Positions 7,161-16,680 of a stretch of DNA of 64,000 nucleotides are shown in pieces. The notes below the pieces were generated by a model. The model was given only the letters and a program-made list of their open reading frames with translations, was not told where the DNA came from and made no database searches. Made by a program: the position numbers and the translations under genes. Location of the stretch: positions 27,293 to 91,292 of the forward strand of contig NZ_JAJNNZ010000015.1 of assembly GCF_022836845.1 (NCBI RefSeq), written 5' to 3'. How positions within the stretch are numbered: the first letter of the stretch is position 1; every line of letters begins with the position of its first letter. Source of the stretch: Vibrio gelatinilyticus (GTDB lineage: Bacteria > Pseudomonadota > Gammaproteobacteria > Enterobacterales > Vibrionaceae).

Positions 7161-10100
7161 TGTTGAAAGTGTGGCGAATTACCAAGTGGCTATCAGCACT
7201 TTTATTGCTATTACTGCTGATCGTTGTCGTCTCTGTCGCGGCTCTGCTGTTTACCAATACTGGATTAAATCTGGCATTGTGGGGCGCAGAAAAAGCAGTT
7301 CCACAGTTTCAGTATTCGCAGGCCGAAGGAGCATTATTTCCCCGTTTTACGCTTCGTGATGTACGTTTTAATGATGCCGATTTGCACATTGACCTTAAAG
7401 CCGACGCTGTCACATTGGCTGTGGATCTTAACTGCTTGACAGATCCAAGGTTGTGTATCAACGAAATCGCGATTTCAGGTCTCAACTTTGTGATGCCAGA
7501 GTTGCCAACCAGTGAGCCCGCCTCAGAACCCTCAGAGCCACTAAAGAAAGTGTCGGTTCCCATCCCAATTGTGGTTGGTGTAGTGAAACTTGATGATATT
7601 CAATTGGATATTTTGCAGCACAACATTCAATGGCAGCGCTTTGAAACCTCATTGTCGATGGCAGGACAACGGCTTTCTATCGGTAAGACGCGCCTGTCTG
7701 ATATCTCGGTTGAACTTGCAGTAGATGCTGAGGTTAGCCCTCAAGGCGCTGAACTAAATTCGACCTTACCCGACGAAACCACTGGGCAAAACAGTCCATC
7801 TCCAGTCGCCACTTCTCCGAGTGGCGAGGATGAAGAGAACAGTGTGGCTGAGCAGGGTATTGTGTTGCCGGAAGTCTTGATACCGCTGTTTATCAATATT
7901 ACCCGTATTGATATCGATAACTTCTTATTGAAACAAGAGCAACCGATAGTGGTTAACCATCTAGGTTTTTCTGGTCAAGCCGGCGAGTTCTCAGTCAACG
8001 TAGATTCACTAGAGCTGGACGTTCCACAAGCCAATGCGACATTGGCTGGCAATATTATTTTACGTCGTGATTATCCGCTCAACTTGAAATTGACGTTGGA
8101 TGTCAAAGAGACGGAATTGGCCGGTCAATCCCTTGCGTTATCGGCTCAAGGTAGAGTGTCGGACCTGATACTAGATAGTCAGTGGCAAGGGTTGATCGAC
8201 GCAAAACTGACTGGGCGAGTGAAGCCACTGGATCCTGAGCTGCCGTTCGATTTTGTTCTCTCTAACGCAAAGGCTCAATGGCCTCTTACTGGCAAAAGCG
8301 ATTATCAGGTCGACCTGAAAAAGGTGACGGCCAGTGGTTCGATGAACGACTATACCGTTGCGTTGACGGGAGCGGTTGATGGTAAGCCGATCCCAGCAAT
8401 GGAGATTGATCTTAACGGACAAGGTTCACTCGAGCATATTGATTTGGCCTCGCTTTCTTTGAAGACCTTGGGAGGCAAGCTGGATGGTACCGTGATGGTT
8501 AACTGGGCATCGCCCATCAATTGGGATGCCGATGTAAAGCTCAGCAATATTCAGCCGGGGTTGCAATGGCCTGAGGCGGAAGGAAACGTTAGTGGACGCA
8601 TCGTCACGACCGGTTCGCTCACTGAGGCGGGAGGTTGGCAAGCGCAGGTTCCGACTCTGGATCTAACGGGAGTATTGAGGGAGTTTCCTCTCGTTGTGAA
8701 AGGAGAGCTTAGCGCATCGGATCACAAGGGAACGGGTGAAATTATGGCCAGCACTAGCGGCCTGTCTTTAGCCCATGGCCCCAACGCCTTGTTTGCCAGA
8801 GGGGAGTTGAATAAGCAATGGAACATGGCTATTGATATCGATTTCAATCAGTTACAAAAAACGGTTCCAGATCTTCAAGGTCAAGTCAGTGGGAGGTTGG
8901 CTCTTAAGGGGAATGTTAAAGAACCAGACATCACGGTTGATTTAGCTGCGAGCAATATTGATTGGCAACAAGAGGCCAGTTTGGCGTCATTTCGACTGCA
9001 AGGACAACTGAAGCCGCTGCCGCTGCCTTTCGCCGATCTTAGGTTGAATGCTCGAAAAATTGCCTATCAAGGTAATGATGTCGACAGCGTGAATATGAAG
9101 ATTCAGTGGAATGAGCAATCACACGATATTGCGTTAGATGTCGTCTCGCCCTTATTGTCTGCCAGTTTAGCCATCGCAGGTCAGTTGGAACTCAAACCAA
9201 GTATAATTTGGCAAGGACAACTCACCCGAGCGCACTTTGAAACCGAGCAAGGGCCGCTTGATCTCGCAAAAGCCACACCAATTGTGGTCGATGTTGATAA
9301 ACAGCAGGCAAATGTGTCTGCTCACTGCTGGTGGCAAGAGCAGTCGAAATTGTGCCTGGAAAAAGACATCATTGCAGGCGTATCTGGAGAAGCATTGGTT
9401 ACGATAAGAAATTTTAATTTTTCTCAGATCCAGGCTTACCTGCCAAAAGAAACCCAGCTTAAGGGCAGTGTTGATGCCACAGTATGGGCTAAATGGGCTA
9501 AATGGGCTCCTGAAGAGGTCCCCGAAGTTAAAATTGATGTTACCTTGCCCAAGGGCAAGGTAACACAGCAACTTGAAAATCCAGTGGATATCGCTTGGGA
9601 ATCAGTAGCACTACAAGCGCGATTAGCCAACGATACTCTTGATGCCAGTTGGCTAATAGACTTTACCGATAACGGAGATTTTTCTGGCAAGGCGCGATTA
9701 CCCAATGTCACCGCAGCACAGCAAAAAATAGATGCGGACATTGAGCTATCGACGTTTAATCTGGATTTTTTACAGCCGTTACTAGGGGAGTACAACCAAC
9801 TTTCTGCGATTTTTACCTCTAGGTTGAAAATACAAGGGGATGTGCTCCATCCACAGGTATATGGTCAATTTAAGGCCAGTGATTTATCACTTAGAGGAGA
9901 GCTTTCTCCGGTGGAAGTTCAGTCGGGAAATTTGGATCTAAGTTTTAACGGTTATGATGCCAATCTCGATGCGAAAATGATGACCACTGATGGGGAGCTC
10001 AACGTCTCGGGTGAAGGCAATTGGCGAGACTTACAAGCTTGGAGCAGCAAGGTTCGAGTCTTCGCTAAGAAACTTAGAGTCACCGTTCCTCCAATGGTCA

Positions 10101-10999
10101 AGATTGAAATCGTACCAGATATGAACATCGAGGTGAATCCGAAGCTTGCCAAAATCACGGGTGATATTGCTTTACCTTGGGCGCGAATACTGGTCGAGGA
10201 ATTACCCGCTAGTGCGATTAGTGTCTCGAAAGATCAAGTGTTGCTTAAGCCTGATTTATCCCCAATTATCGAAGAAAGGACCATCCCGTTTAACATCGAA
10301 ACCAATATCAATATCCGCATTGGTAACGATTTTCAACTCTCGGCTTTTGGGCTTAAGGGTGGCTTAAGAGGGGGCCTGAATGTTTCTCAAAAAGACAAGG
10401 GCCCGTTTGTGCAAGGGGAAGTCAATATCGTAAAAGGTTCTTATCGTTCCTTTGGTCAGGACTTGATCATTGAAGAAGGTAAAATCTTGATGACGGGACC
10501 TATCGATCAACCCTACGTGTCAATCAAAGCGATCCGTAATCCAGAGACAACCGCAGATGACGTGAAAGCAGGTGTCAAAGTCACTGGTTTGGCGGATGAA
10601 CCTGTCATTGAGATCTTTTCCGATCCGGTTATGCCGCAAGCCAATGCACTGTCTTATTTACTGCGAGGACAAGATATTGATGGTGAAGCTGGCGGTAACG
10701 CGCTTACCACGACGCTCATAGGATTGAGCCTGGCAAAAAGTGGTAAAGTGGTCGGTGAAATTGGCCAGGCGTTTGGGGTTCAAGATCTGCAGCTGGATAC
10801 AGCTGGGTCTGGTGATGACTCACAAGTGACAGTGAGTGGTTATGTATTACCGGGACTGCAAGTTAAATACGGTGTTGGCATTTTTAACTCGCTCGGTGAA
10901 TTTACCGTTCGCTATCGCATCATCGAAGATTTTTACGTAGAAGCTATTTCGGGTCTGTACAGCACAGTATTGTTCTTGTATCAATTTGATATGAAATAG
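7157..10999 (+). CDS. tamB: Translocation and assembly module protein TamB
   Basis: TamB has about 1280 residues, close to E. coli TamB at 1259. It starts with one inner-membrane anchor helix (LSALLLLLLLIVVVSVAALL). A long periplasmic beta-taco repeat region follows, of the AsmA-like/VPS13-like type that makes a hydrophobic groove. The C-terminal DUF490 domain is recognised by GSYRSFGQDLIIEEGKI, GLADEPVIEIFSDP and ALSYLLRGQDI. The ATG at 7157 overlaps the tamA stop, so the pair is coupled. It spans the periplasm to TamA and is thought to carry phospholipids to the outer membrane. A low-complexity Ser/Pro/Glu stretch lies near residues 120-240. Confidence 0.95.
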   Translation: MMLKVWRITKWLSALLLLLLLIVVVSVAALLFTNTGLNLALWGAEKAVPQFQYSQAEGALFPRFTLRDVRFNDADLHIDLKADAVTLAVDLNCLTDPRLCINEIAISGLNFVMPELPTSEPASEPSEPLKKVSVPIPIVVGVVKLDDIQLDILQHNIQWQRFETSLSMAGQRLSIGKTRLSDISVELAVDAEVSPQGAELNSTLPDETTGQNSPSPVATSPSGEDEENSVAEQGIVLPEVLIPLFINITRIDIDNFLLKQEQPIVVNHLGFSGQAGEFSVNVDSLELDVPQANATLAGNIILRRDYPLNLKLTLDVKETELAGQSLALSAQGRVSDLILDSQWQGLIDAKLTGRVKPLDPELPFDFVLSNAKAQWPLTGKSDYQVDLKKVTASGSMNDYTVALTGAVDGKPIPAMEIDLNGQGSLEHIDLASLSLKTLGGKLDGTVMVNWASPINWDADVKLSNIQPGLQWPEAEGNVSGRIVTTGSLTEAGGWQAQVPTLDLTGVLREFPLVVKGELSASDHKGTGEIMASTSGLSLAHGPNALFARGELNKQWNMAIDIDFNQLQKTVPDLQGQVSGRLALKGNVKEPDITVDLAASNIDWQQEASLASFRLQGQLKPLPLPFADLRLNARKIAYQGNDVDSVNMKIQWNEQSHDIALDVVSPLLSASLAIAGQLELKPSIIWQGQLTRAHFETEQGPLDLAKATPIVVDVDKQQANVSAHCWWQEQSKLCLEKDIIAGVSGEALVTIRNFNFSQIQAYLPKETQLKGSVDATVWAKWAKWAPEEVPEVKIDVTLPKGKVTQQLENPVDIAWESVALQARLANDTLDASWLIDFTDNGDFSGKARLPNVTAAQQKIDADIELSTFNLDFLQPLLGEYNQLSAIFTSRLKIQGDVLHPQVYGQFKASDLSLRGELSPVEVQSGNLDLSFNGYDANLDAKMMTTDGELNVSGEGNWRDLQAWSSKVRVFAKKLRVTVPPMVKIEIVPDMNIEVNPKLAKITGDIALPWARILVEELPASAISVSKDQVLLKPDLSPIIEERTIPFNIETNINIRIGNDFQLSAFGLKGGLRGGLNVSQKDKGPFVQGEVNIVKGSYRSFGQDLIIEEGKILMTGPIDQPYVSIKAIRNPETTADDVKAGVKVTGLADEPVIEIFSDPVMPQANALSYLLRGQDIDGEAGGNALTTTLIGLSLAKSGKVVGEIGQAFGVQDLQLDTAGSGDDSQVTVSGYVLPGLQVKYGVGIFNSLGEFTVRYRIIEDFYVEAISGLYSTVLFLYQFDMK

Positions 11000-11076
11000 A
11001 AAAGCGAATACGGGCTGTATGCGCTAGCCTTAGATTAGGTGCACTGTGCTTTATGGCACTTATCTATGGAGGCTAT

Positions 11077-11427
11077 ATGCGATATTTAATAGCGTTGGTC
11101 ATCGCCTTAGGAATGGTCGGTTGTGTTTCAGTCGAGGCTCCCAATTCCGATAGTAACAGGGATTGGAAAAACTATGGCTATGCTTGGGCCAGCAAAGGGT
11201 ATATCGAACAAGATGAGCGCGATCTTTTCAAGCTGACAAGCGGTAACAGCAAGGAGCTTATTCATGCCTATCGTCAGGGGTACGCCGAAGGCAAGCAGCA
11301 ATATTGTCAGCAAGACCCATTTGTCTTGGGGTACAACGGCAAGATCTACTACGGTATTTGTAATGATCTCGACCCTCGATATCTCGATGAATACTGGCGT
11401 GGGAAAAAACGGCGCAATCGACGCTGA
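11077..11427 (+). CDS. DUF2799-type lipoprotein
   Basis: This 116-residue protein has a lipoprotein signal peptide ending in the lipobox GMVGC, and the acylated Cys would be near residue 16. The rest carries DWKNYGYAWASKGY, YRQGYAEGKQQYC and GYNGKIYYGIC, which fits the DUF2799 family. A strong GGAGG site sits five bases before the ATG at 11077, so the earlier in-frame ATG at 11053 is rejected. It follows tamB after a 77-base gap and may be cotranscribed. The function is unknown to me; the two or three conserved Cys residues may form a disulfide in the periplasm. Confidence 0.8.
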   Translation: MRYLIALVIALGMVGCVSVEAPNSDSNRDWKNYGYAWASKGYIEQDERDLFKLTSGNSKELIHAYRQGYAEGKQQYCQQDPFVLGYNGKIYYGICNDLDPRYLDEYWRGKKRRNRR

Positions 11428-11440
11428 TGTCAGCGTTACC

Positions 11441-11470
11441 TAAAAAGATGCCCGAAATTAACTCGGGCAT
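11441..11470 (-). terminator. ppa terminator
   Basis: On the minus strand ATGCCCGA / TCGGGCAT forms an 8-bp stem with a 7-base loop. It is followed by CTTTTTA, 20 bases after the ppa stop. The plus-strand side lacks a T-tract, so it mainly serves ppa. Confidence 0.75.
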
Positions 11471-11489
11471 ATCTAAAGCAACTCTCGGA

Positions 11490-12014
11490 TTACTGAGCTC
11501 GCTGGTAAGAGCTTTCTATTTCGTCTCTCGCAGCTTGAGCATCAGCCCACCCGTCAACCTTGACCCACTTCCCTGCTTCAAGATCTTTATAACGCTCAAA
11601 GAAGTGCGTGATTTGCGCTTTGAGTAACTGTGGTATGTCATCAACATCCTGGATATGGTCGTATTCTTTCGACAGTTTCGAGTGAGGCACTGCGATCACT
11701 TTGGCATCTTCACCAGACTCGTCGGTCATTTTTAGAACACCAACAGGACGACAGCGAATGACAGAGCCAGGCATGAGCGGGTGCGGTGTCGGGACGAGCA
11801 CATCCACAGGGTCACCGTCTAGTGACAGAGTATGATTGACATACCCGTAGTTGCAGGGATAAAACATGGGAGCAGACATAAACCGATCGACAAATACAGC
11901 TCCAGAGTCTTTATCGACTTCATATTTTATGGGATCGGCATTGGCTGGAATTTCGATGACGACATAAATATCATCAGGTAACGATTTTCCTGCAGGGACA
12001 TCATTTAGGCTCAT
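11490..12014 (-). CDS. ppa: Inorganic pyrophosphatase (family I)
   Basis: This 174-residue soluble enzyme hydrolyses pyrophosphate to two phosphates with Mg2+, pulling biosynthetic reactions forward. The hallmark metal-binding motif DGDPVDVLV lies near residues 66-74. Conserved KYEVDKDSG and FYPCNYGYV precede it and KVIAVP follows. The start at 12014 is chosen because GGAAA lies eight bases upstream and the protein then begins MSLNDVPAGK like E. coli Ppa; an upstream in-frame start at 12038 would add an unlikely extension. It has its own terminator. Confidence 0.97.
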   Translation of the reverse strand: MSLNDVPAGKSLPDDIYVVIEIPANADPIKYEVDKDSGAVFVDRFMSAPMFYPCNYGYVNHTLSLDGDPVDVLVPTPHPLMPGSVIRCRPVGVLKMTDESGEDAKVIAVPHSKLSKEYDHIQDVDDIPQLLKAQITHFFERYKDLEAGKWVKVDGWADAQAARDEIESSYQRAQ

Positions 12015-12046
12015 TTGACTTTCCTTTTCGACTGGCACTAATCAAT

Positions 12047-12081
12047 AAGAGGCTCACAGCGACTGTGCGCCTCTTGTTTTT
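12047..12081 (+). terminator. Terminator-like hairpin between fbp and ppa, pointing against both genes
   Basis: AAGAGGC-T-CACAG / CTGTG-C-GCCTCTT forms a 12-bp stem with one mismatch and a three-base loop. It is followed by GTTTTTG on the plus strand. Both flanking genes are on the minus strand, so it would stop an antisense transcript or act as a structured ppa leader. Confidence 0.5.
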
Positions 12082-12109
12082 GATTAAGTATATACGGTCG
12101 AAAAAGAAA

Positions 12110-12136
12110 CAAAAAGTGCCTCAGTGAGAGACACTT
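12110..12136 (-). terminator. fbp terminator
   Basis: On the minus strand AAGTGTCTC / GAGGCACTT pair over nine positions with one G-T, with a five-base loop and a following TTTTTG. It sits just after the fbp stop. Confidence 0.75.
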
Positions 12137-12141
12137 CGAAG

Positions 12142-13155
12142 TTATGACTCTGGGTATTCTTTAAGGAATTGTTCTACTTTGTTGACCATGTGCTTGGAGC
12201 CGACAAAAAATGGGACGCGCTGGTGTAGCTCGGTTGGTTTAATGTCCATGATACGGCCCTGGCCATCGGTCGCGATTCCGCCAGCTTGCTCCATGATAAA
12301 TGCCATTGGGTTGCATTCGTAGAGCAGTCGTAGTTTTCCGCTAGGGTGACTTTGAGTGCTCGGGTAGAGGTAAATTCCCCCCTTCAACAGGTTGCGGTGG
12401 AAGTCCGAAACCAGTGAACCAATATAGCGGGAAGTGTACGGACGCTTTTCCTCAGGCACATTTTCTTGGCAATACTTAATGTATTTCTTAACTCCCATTG
12501 GGAAGCGAATGTAATTGCCTTCATTAATTGAGTATATGGTGCCGCTGTCTGGAATCATCATGTTTTCATGAGATAAGCAGAATGTGCCAATCGACGGGTC
12601 ATAGGTAAAACCGTTGACGCCTTTACCAGTGGTATACACCAGCATGGTTGAAGAGCCATAAACCACATAGCCTGCTGCGACTTGTTTGTTACCCGGCTGT
12701 AAGAAGTCTTCTTGAGTGGGAGGCGTTCCGATCGGAGATACGCGACGATAGATTGAAAAAATCGTTCCGACAGAGACATTAACATCAATATTGGATGAGC
12801 CATCAAGTGGGTCCATCAGAACAACATATTTGGCGTTTTTGTTGAGTTCTTTGTTAAAGGCGACGGCTTCGTCTTCTTCTTCACTTGCCACACCACAAAC
12901 CTGGTCTCTGGCTTCCAGTGCCGCTTTAAATTTGTCATTGGCATAGACATCAAGTTTCTGCTGAGCTTCACCTTGCACGTTTTCTGTACCAATGGCACCG
13001 GTAATGTCAACGAGACCGGCTTTGTTTATTTCACGGTTTACAATTTTAGCAGCGAGTCGAATTGAAGATATCAGAGATGAAAGATCACCGCTAGCATGGG
13101 GGAAGTCGTTTTGTTTCTCAACAATGAACTCTCCTAGGGTGCGCATTTCTGGCAT
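12142..13155 (-). CDS. fbp: Fructose-1,6-bisphosphatase class I
   Basis: This 337-residue gluconeogenic enzyme removes the 1-phosphate from fructose 1,6-bisphosphate with Mg2+. The metal and substrate motif DPLDGSSNIDVNVSVGTIFS lies near residues 116-135, preceded by VASEEEDEA with the metal-binding glutamates. KLRLLYECNPMAF and GGIATDG lie near the C-terminus. AAGGA precedes the ATG at 13155; a second ATG nine bases in would give the E. coli-like start. It is divergent from mpl, as in E. coli. Confidence 0.97.
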   Translation of the reverse strand: MPEMRTLGEFIVEKQNDFPHASGDLSSLISSIRLAAKIVNREINKAGLVDITGAIGTENVQGEAQQKLDVYANDKFKAALEARDQVCGVASEEEDEAVAFNKELNKNAKYVVLMDPLDGSSNIDVNVSVGTIFSIYRRVSPIGTPPTQEDFLQPGNKQVAAGYVVYGSSTMLVYTTGKGVNGFTYDPSIGTFCLSHENMMIPDSGTIYSINEGNYIRFPMGVKKYIKYCQENVPEEKRPYTSRYIGSLVSDFHRNLLKGGIYLYPSTQSHPSGKLRLLYECNPMAFIMEQAGGIATDGQGRIMDIKPTELHQRVPFFVGSKHMVNKVEQFLKEYPES

Positions 13156-13394
13156 GTTTATTCCTTAACTATCTTGTTGGTAGGGGGAGTTGCGTGCAGC
13201 GATGTAACATCTCGCTTTGGCACGTGCTACTAGTGTAGATGGGAGAACTTTTTAATGGTAATGAAGTAACTGTTTAAGAAAGAAAAATGTTGGTTTTGTG
13301 TCACAATTTTGTAGACATTGACCATGGTACTCGCTTTTGAACGCTTGATTGGGTATATATAGCGGAAACAGCCTGATTAACTAGGGACAAAATA

Positions 13395-14747
13395 ATGCAT
13401 ATTCATATCTTAGGCATTTGTGGCACTTTTATGGGCGGCGCCGCCGCATTAGCAAAACAGCTTGGGCATAAAGTGACTGGCTCAGATGCCAATGTATATC
13501 CCCCGATGAGTACGTTGCTTGAATCCCAAGGTATTGAGATTATTCAAGGCTTTGACCCGAGTCAGCTTAAACCTGCTCCAGATCTTGTCGTTATTGGCAA
13601 TGCTATGAGCCGAGGTAACCCATGTGTCGAATATGTACTCAATCATAATCTTCGTTACACCTCAGGCCCACAATGGTTGCAAGAATTTTTACTGCATGAC
13701 CGCTGGGTACTTGCCGTTTCAGGCACCCATGGAAAAACCACGACTGCCAGTATGCTGAGCTGGATCCTGGAAGATTGTGGCTACAGTCCAGGCTTCTTAG
13801 TCGGTGGTGTGCTCGGTAACTTTGGCCAATCCGCAAGGCTAGGCGAATCGATGTTTTTCGTGGTTGAAGCGGATGAATATGACAGTGCATTTTTCGATAA
13901 GCGCTCGAAATTTGTTCACTATCACCCACGCACTCTCATCATGAATAATCTAGAATTTGATCATGCGGATATATTCGATGATCTCGAAGCTATTAAGCGA
14001 CAGTTCCATCATATGATGAGAACGGTGCCAGGCAATGGTCGAGTGTTTGTACCGCGATCTGATACTGCGTTAGCCGATGTATTAAGTCGTGGCTGCTGGA
14101 GCGAAGTCGAACATACTGGCGATAAGGGGGATTGGCTGACTAAAAAACACATCGCCGATGGTTCTCAGTTCGATGTGTTTCTTCATGGCCACAAAGTGGG
14201 TGAGGTGAAGTGGGATCTCGTTGGCGATCATAATGTGAATAATGCACTCATGGCCATAGCTGCAGCACGACATGTTGGTGTCGTCCCCGAATTAGCCTGT
14301 GAGTCTTTGGGGCGTTTCATCAATACCAAACGACGCCTTGAATTTAAAGGAGAAGTCGCTGGTGTATCGGTTTACGATGATTTCGCTCATCATCCAACAG
14401 CCATTGAACTCACGCTGCAAGGTTTACGTAATAAGGTCGGCTCGCAGCGAATTCTTGCGGTATTGGAGCCACGCTCAGCAACAATGAAACGAGGTGTGCA
14501 TAAATCAACGTTAGCCAGCGCTCTTACAGAAGCTGACGAAGTTTTTTTATTCCAACCAAGCGACATTAACTGGCAGGTGACTGATATAGCAAGTGCTTGC
14601 ACACAACCTGTGGTAGTGAGTGGTAGTGTTGATGAACTGGTCAAGAAAATTATGAACACAGTATCTGCGGGAGATCAGGTTTTGGTGATGAGTAATGGTG
14701 GCTTTGATGGTATTCACGACAAGCTTTTAAAGGCCTTAGCACAATGA
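13395..14747 (+). CDS. mpl: UDP-N-acetylmuramate:L-Ala-gamma-D-Glu-meso-DAP ligase
   Basis: Mpl is a 450-residue Mur ligase that recycles the tripeptide of old peptidoglycan by attaching it to UDP-MurNAc with ATP. It begins with a Rossmann motif HILGICGTFMGG, has the ATP-binding P-loop GTHGKTTTASML near residues 112-123, and shows EADEYDSAFFDKRSKF and the central DHNVNNALMAIAAA. The C-terminal ligase domain has DDFAHHPTAI. It overlaps ubiX by four bases, so the two are coupled. Confidence 0.96.
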   Translation: MHIHILGICGTFMGGAAALAKQLGHKVTGSDANVYPPMSTLLESQGIEIIQGFDPSQLKPAPDLVVIGNAMSRGNPCVEYVLNHNLRYTSGPQWLQEFLLHDRWVLAVSGTHGKTTTASMLSWILEDCGYSPGFLVGGVLGNFGQSARLGESMFFVVEADEYDSAFFDKRSKFVHYHPRTLIMNNLEFDHADIFDDLEAIKRQFHHMMRTVPGNGRVFVPRSDTALADVLSRGCWSEVEHTGDKGDWLTKKHIADGSQFDVFLHGHKVGEVKWDLVGDHNVNNALMAIAAARHVGVVPELACESLGRFINTKRRLEFKGEVAGVSVYDDFAHHPTAIELTLQGLRNKVGSQRILAVLEPRSATMKRGVHKSTLASALTEADEVFLFQPSDINWQVTDIASACTQPVVVSGSVDELVKKIMNTVSAGDQVLVMSNGGFDGIHDKLLKALAQ

Positions 14748-15364
14748 TGGAAAAAAAGAAGGCAATTACCTTAGCCTTTACAGGCGCTTCTGGTGCTCCT
14801 TATGGTATCCGGCTATTAGAGCGCCTACTTGCCGCAGATTATCAAGTGTATTTACTGATTTCTTCTGCCGCTCGCGTGGTGTTAGCGACAGAGCATGATG
14901 TCAAACTGCCAGCCAACCCAGAAACGGCACAAAAGGCACTAATCTCACGTCTTCAATGCAGGCCTGAGCAGTTAATTGTATGTGGCAAAGAAGACTGGTT
15001 TTCGCCCGTTGCGTCAGGTTCTGCCGCTCCAAAGAAAATGGTTATTTGTCCTTGTTCGGCAGGCAGCGTGGCGGCTATTGCTCATGGTATGTCAGATAAT
15101 CTTATTGAACGCGCGGCCGATGTGGTGATTAAAGAGCGTGGTCAACTGCTACTGGTGGTGCGCGAAACGCCGTTTTCGACACTGCATTTAGAGAACATGT
15201 TGAAATTGTCAAAGGTAGGAGTCACCATCATGCCCGCTGCCCCTGGCTTTTATCATCAACCGAGCTCGATTGATGATTTGGTTGACTTTATGGTGGCTAG
15301 GATTTTGGATCACTTGCAGATTGATCAAGAACTGGTTCCGCGTTGGGGGTACGACCACCGATAG
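14744..15364 (+). CDS. ubiX: Flavin prenyltransferase UbiX
   Basis: This 206-residue enzyme makes prenylated FMN from FMN and dimethylallyl phosphate. Prenyl-FMN is the cofactor of the UbiD decarboxylase in ubiquinone synthesis. The family signature TGASGAPYGIRLLERLL lies near the N-terminus, with CPCSAGSVAAIAHG near 105 and the end motif MPAAPGFYHQP. The start overlaps the mpl stop (ATGATG). Pairing with mpl is common in the gammaproteobacteria. Confidence 0.95.
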   Translation: MMEKKKAITLAFTGASGAPYGIRLLERLLAADYQVYLLISSAARVVLATEHDVKLPANPETAQKALISRLQCRPEQLIVCGKEDWFSPVASGSAAPKKMVICPCSAGSVAAIAHGMSDNLIERAADVVIKERGQLLLVVRETPFSTLHLENMLKLSKVGVTIMPAAPGFYHQPSSIDDLVDFMVARILDHLQIDQELVPRWGYDHR

Positions 15365-15450
15365 ATTGTTGGCATTAATGTGAATGTATTATTGATGGAT
15401 AAAATGCAACATGAGCGTTACAATCCGTCTGCTGTTACCATATTGGTAAT

Positions 15451-15555
15451 TCACTCACGGGGTGCATCGGTTAATAGTTGAACCGAATAAGATGCTGAGA
15501 GCGAGAGTTTCGCAACCCGATGACCTGATCCAGATAATGCTGGCGTAGGGATAGA
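15451..15555 (+). ncRNA. TPP riboswitch (THI element) controlling thiBPQ
   Basis: Conserved thi-box segments appear in order: GGGGTGC at the 5' side, CTGAGA, ACCC, GACCTGATCCAGATAATGC and GCGTAGGGA. The middle helix ATCGGTT/AACCGAT is the variable arm. It ends about 67 bases before the thiB GTG. Thiamine pyrophosphate binding would lower expression of the thiamine transporter. Confidence 0.96.
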
Positions 15556-15622
15556 GTCAATCTGTTTTGCACTTCATTCTTCACGCTATCGGGATCTGAT
15601 ACAACGACTAAGGATAGACTCT
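15553..15622 (+). promoter_or_regulatory. Expression platform of the TPP riboswitch
   Basis: AGAGTC at 15553-15558, at the edge of the aptamer, is complementary to GACTCT at 15617-15622. The latter lies directly between the AGGA ribosome site and the GTG start. No T-tract terminator is seen, so control probably acts on translation start. The pairing is inferred by eye. Confidence 0.55.
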
Positions 15623-16621
15623 GTGAAGACACACCCATTACTTTCTTTTTGTGCACTGACCCTAGGGGCAAGTGCCACCGCTATCGCTGCACCGCAAACT
15701 TTGACGGTATACACTTATAGCTCTTTCGCTTCTGACTGGGGTCCAGGACCTGCAATCGAGAAATCTTTTGAAGCGCAATGCGAGTGCGAACTTAACTTTG
15801 TTGCGCTTGATGACGGAGTGTCGATATTAAACCGCCTTCGCCTAGAGGGAGATTCGACCAAAGCTGACGTTGTATTAGGCCTGGATAACAGCCTTATTGT
15901 GGAAGCAAAAAAAACAGGGCTTCTTGCAAAGCATGCGGTCAAAACTGACGATATCCGTGTTCCCGGTGGATGGCATGATGACACCTTCATTCCTTTTGAC
16001 TACGGCTATTTTGCTTTTGTTTACAATAAAGAAAAAGTGGCTAATCCACCAACAAGTTTAAAAGAGTTAGTGGAGAGTCGAAATGATCTCAATATTATCT
16101 ATCAAGATCCGCGAACTTCAACGCCTGGCCAAGGTCTGTTGCTATGGATGAAGTCGGTTTTTGGTGAGCAATCGAGCGATGCATGGCAGCAGCTAGCGAC
16201 AAAAACAGTGACGGTAACCAAAGGTTGGTCTGAAGCTTACTCGATGTTTTTGAAAGGTGAAGCCGATATGGTGCTGTCCTATACTACGTCGCCAGCTTAC
16301 CATTTGATTGCTGAGCAGGATGATAAGTTTGCCAGTGCAGACTTTTCTGAAGGTCACTACACTCAAATAGAAGTTGCTGCTAAAGTATCAACGACAAAGC
16401 AATCCGATCTGGCTGATCAGTTTTTACAATTTGTGTTGAGCAAAGAGTTCCAATCGCAAATTCCTACAGGAAACTGGATGTACCCGGTAACCGATGTTGA
16501 GTTACCTGAAGGGTTTGGTAGCTTGTCTATTCCAGCCCAAGCCTTGTCGTTATCTCCAGATGAAGTCGCCAAAGGGCGCAAAGCCTGGATCCGTGAGTGG
16601 CAAGGTGCGCTTATTAACTAG
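15623..16621 (+). CDS. thiB: Thiamine ABC transporter, periplasmic binding protein ThiB
   Basis: This 332-residue periplasmic protein binds thiamine and its phosphates and delivers them to ThiPQ. It has a signal peptide (FCALTLGASATAIA) and then TLTVYTYSSFASDWGPGPAIEKSFE, the usual start of TbpA/ThiB. CECELNFV and a late WMYPVT follow. It starts with GTG, with AGGA upstream. It is the first gene of thiBPQ, directly under the TPP riboswitch. Confidence 0.95.
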   Translation: MKTHPLLSFCALTLGASATAIAAPQTLTVYTYSSFASDWGPGPAIEKSFEAQCECELNFVALDDGVSILNRLRLEGDSTKADVVLGLDNSLIVEAKKTGLLAKHAVKTDDIRVPGGWHDDTFIPFDYGYFAFVYNKEKVANPPTSLKELVESRNDLNIIYQDPRTSTPGQGLLLWMKSVFGEQSSDAWQQLATKTVTVTKGWSEAYSMFLKGEADMVLSYTTSPAYHLIAEQDDKFASADFSEGHYTQIEVAAKVSTTKQSDLADQFLQFVLSKEFQSQIPTGNWMYPVTDVELPEGFGSLSIPAQALSLSPDEVAKGRKAWIREWQGALIN

Positions 16622-16680
16622 CGCCACCTTATTGGAATACTCAGGGCTGTCATTGGCAGCCCTTCTTATTAGGAGTCCAT

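Noticed and set aside
9167..9795. Two long antisense frames within tamB
   Set aside because: They lie opposite a clear tamB reading frame, show no domain, and have no promoter or ribosome site.
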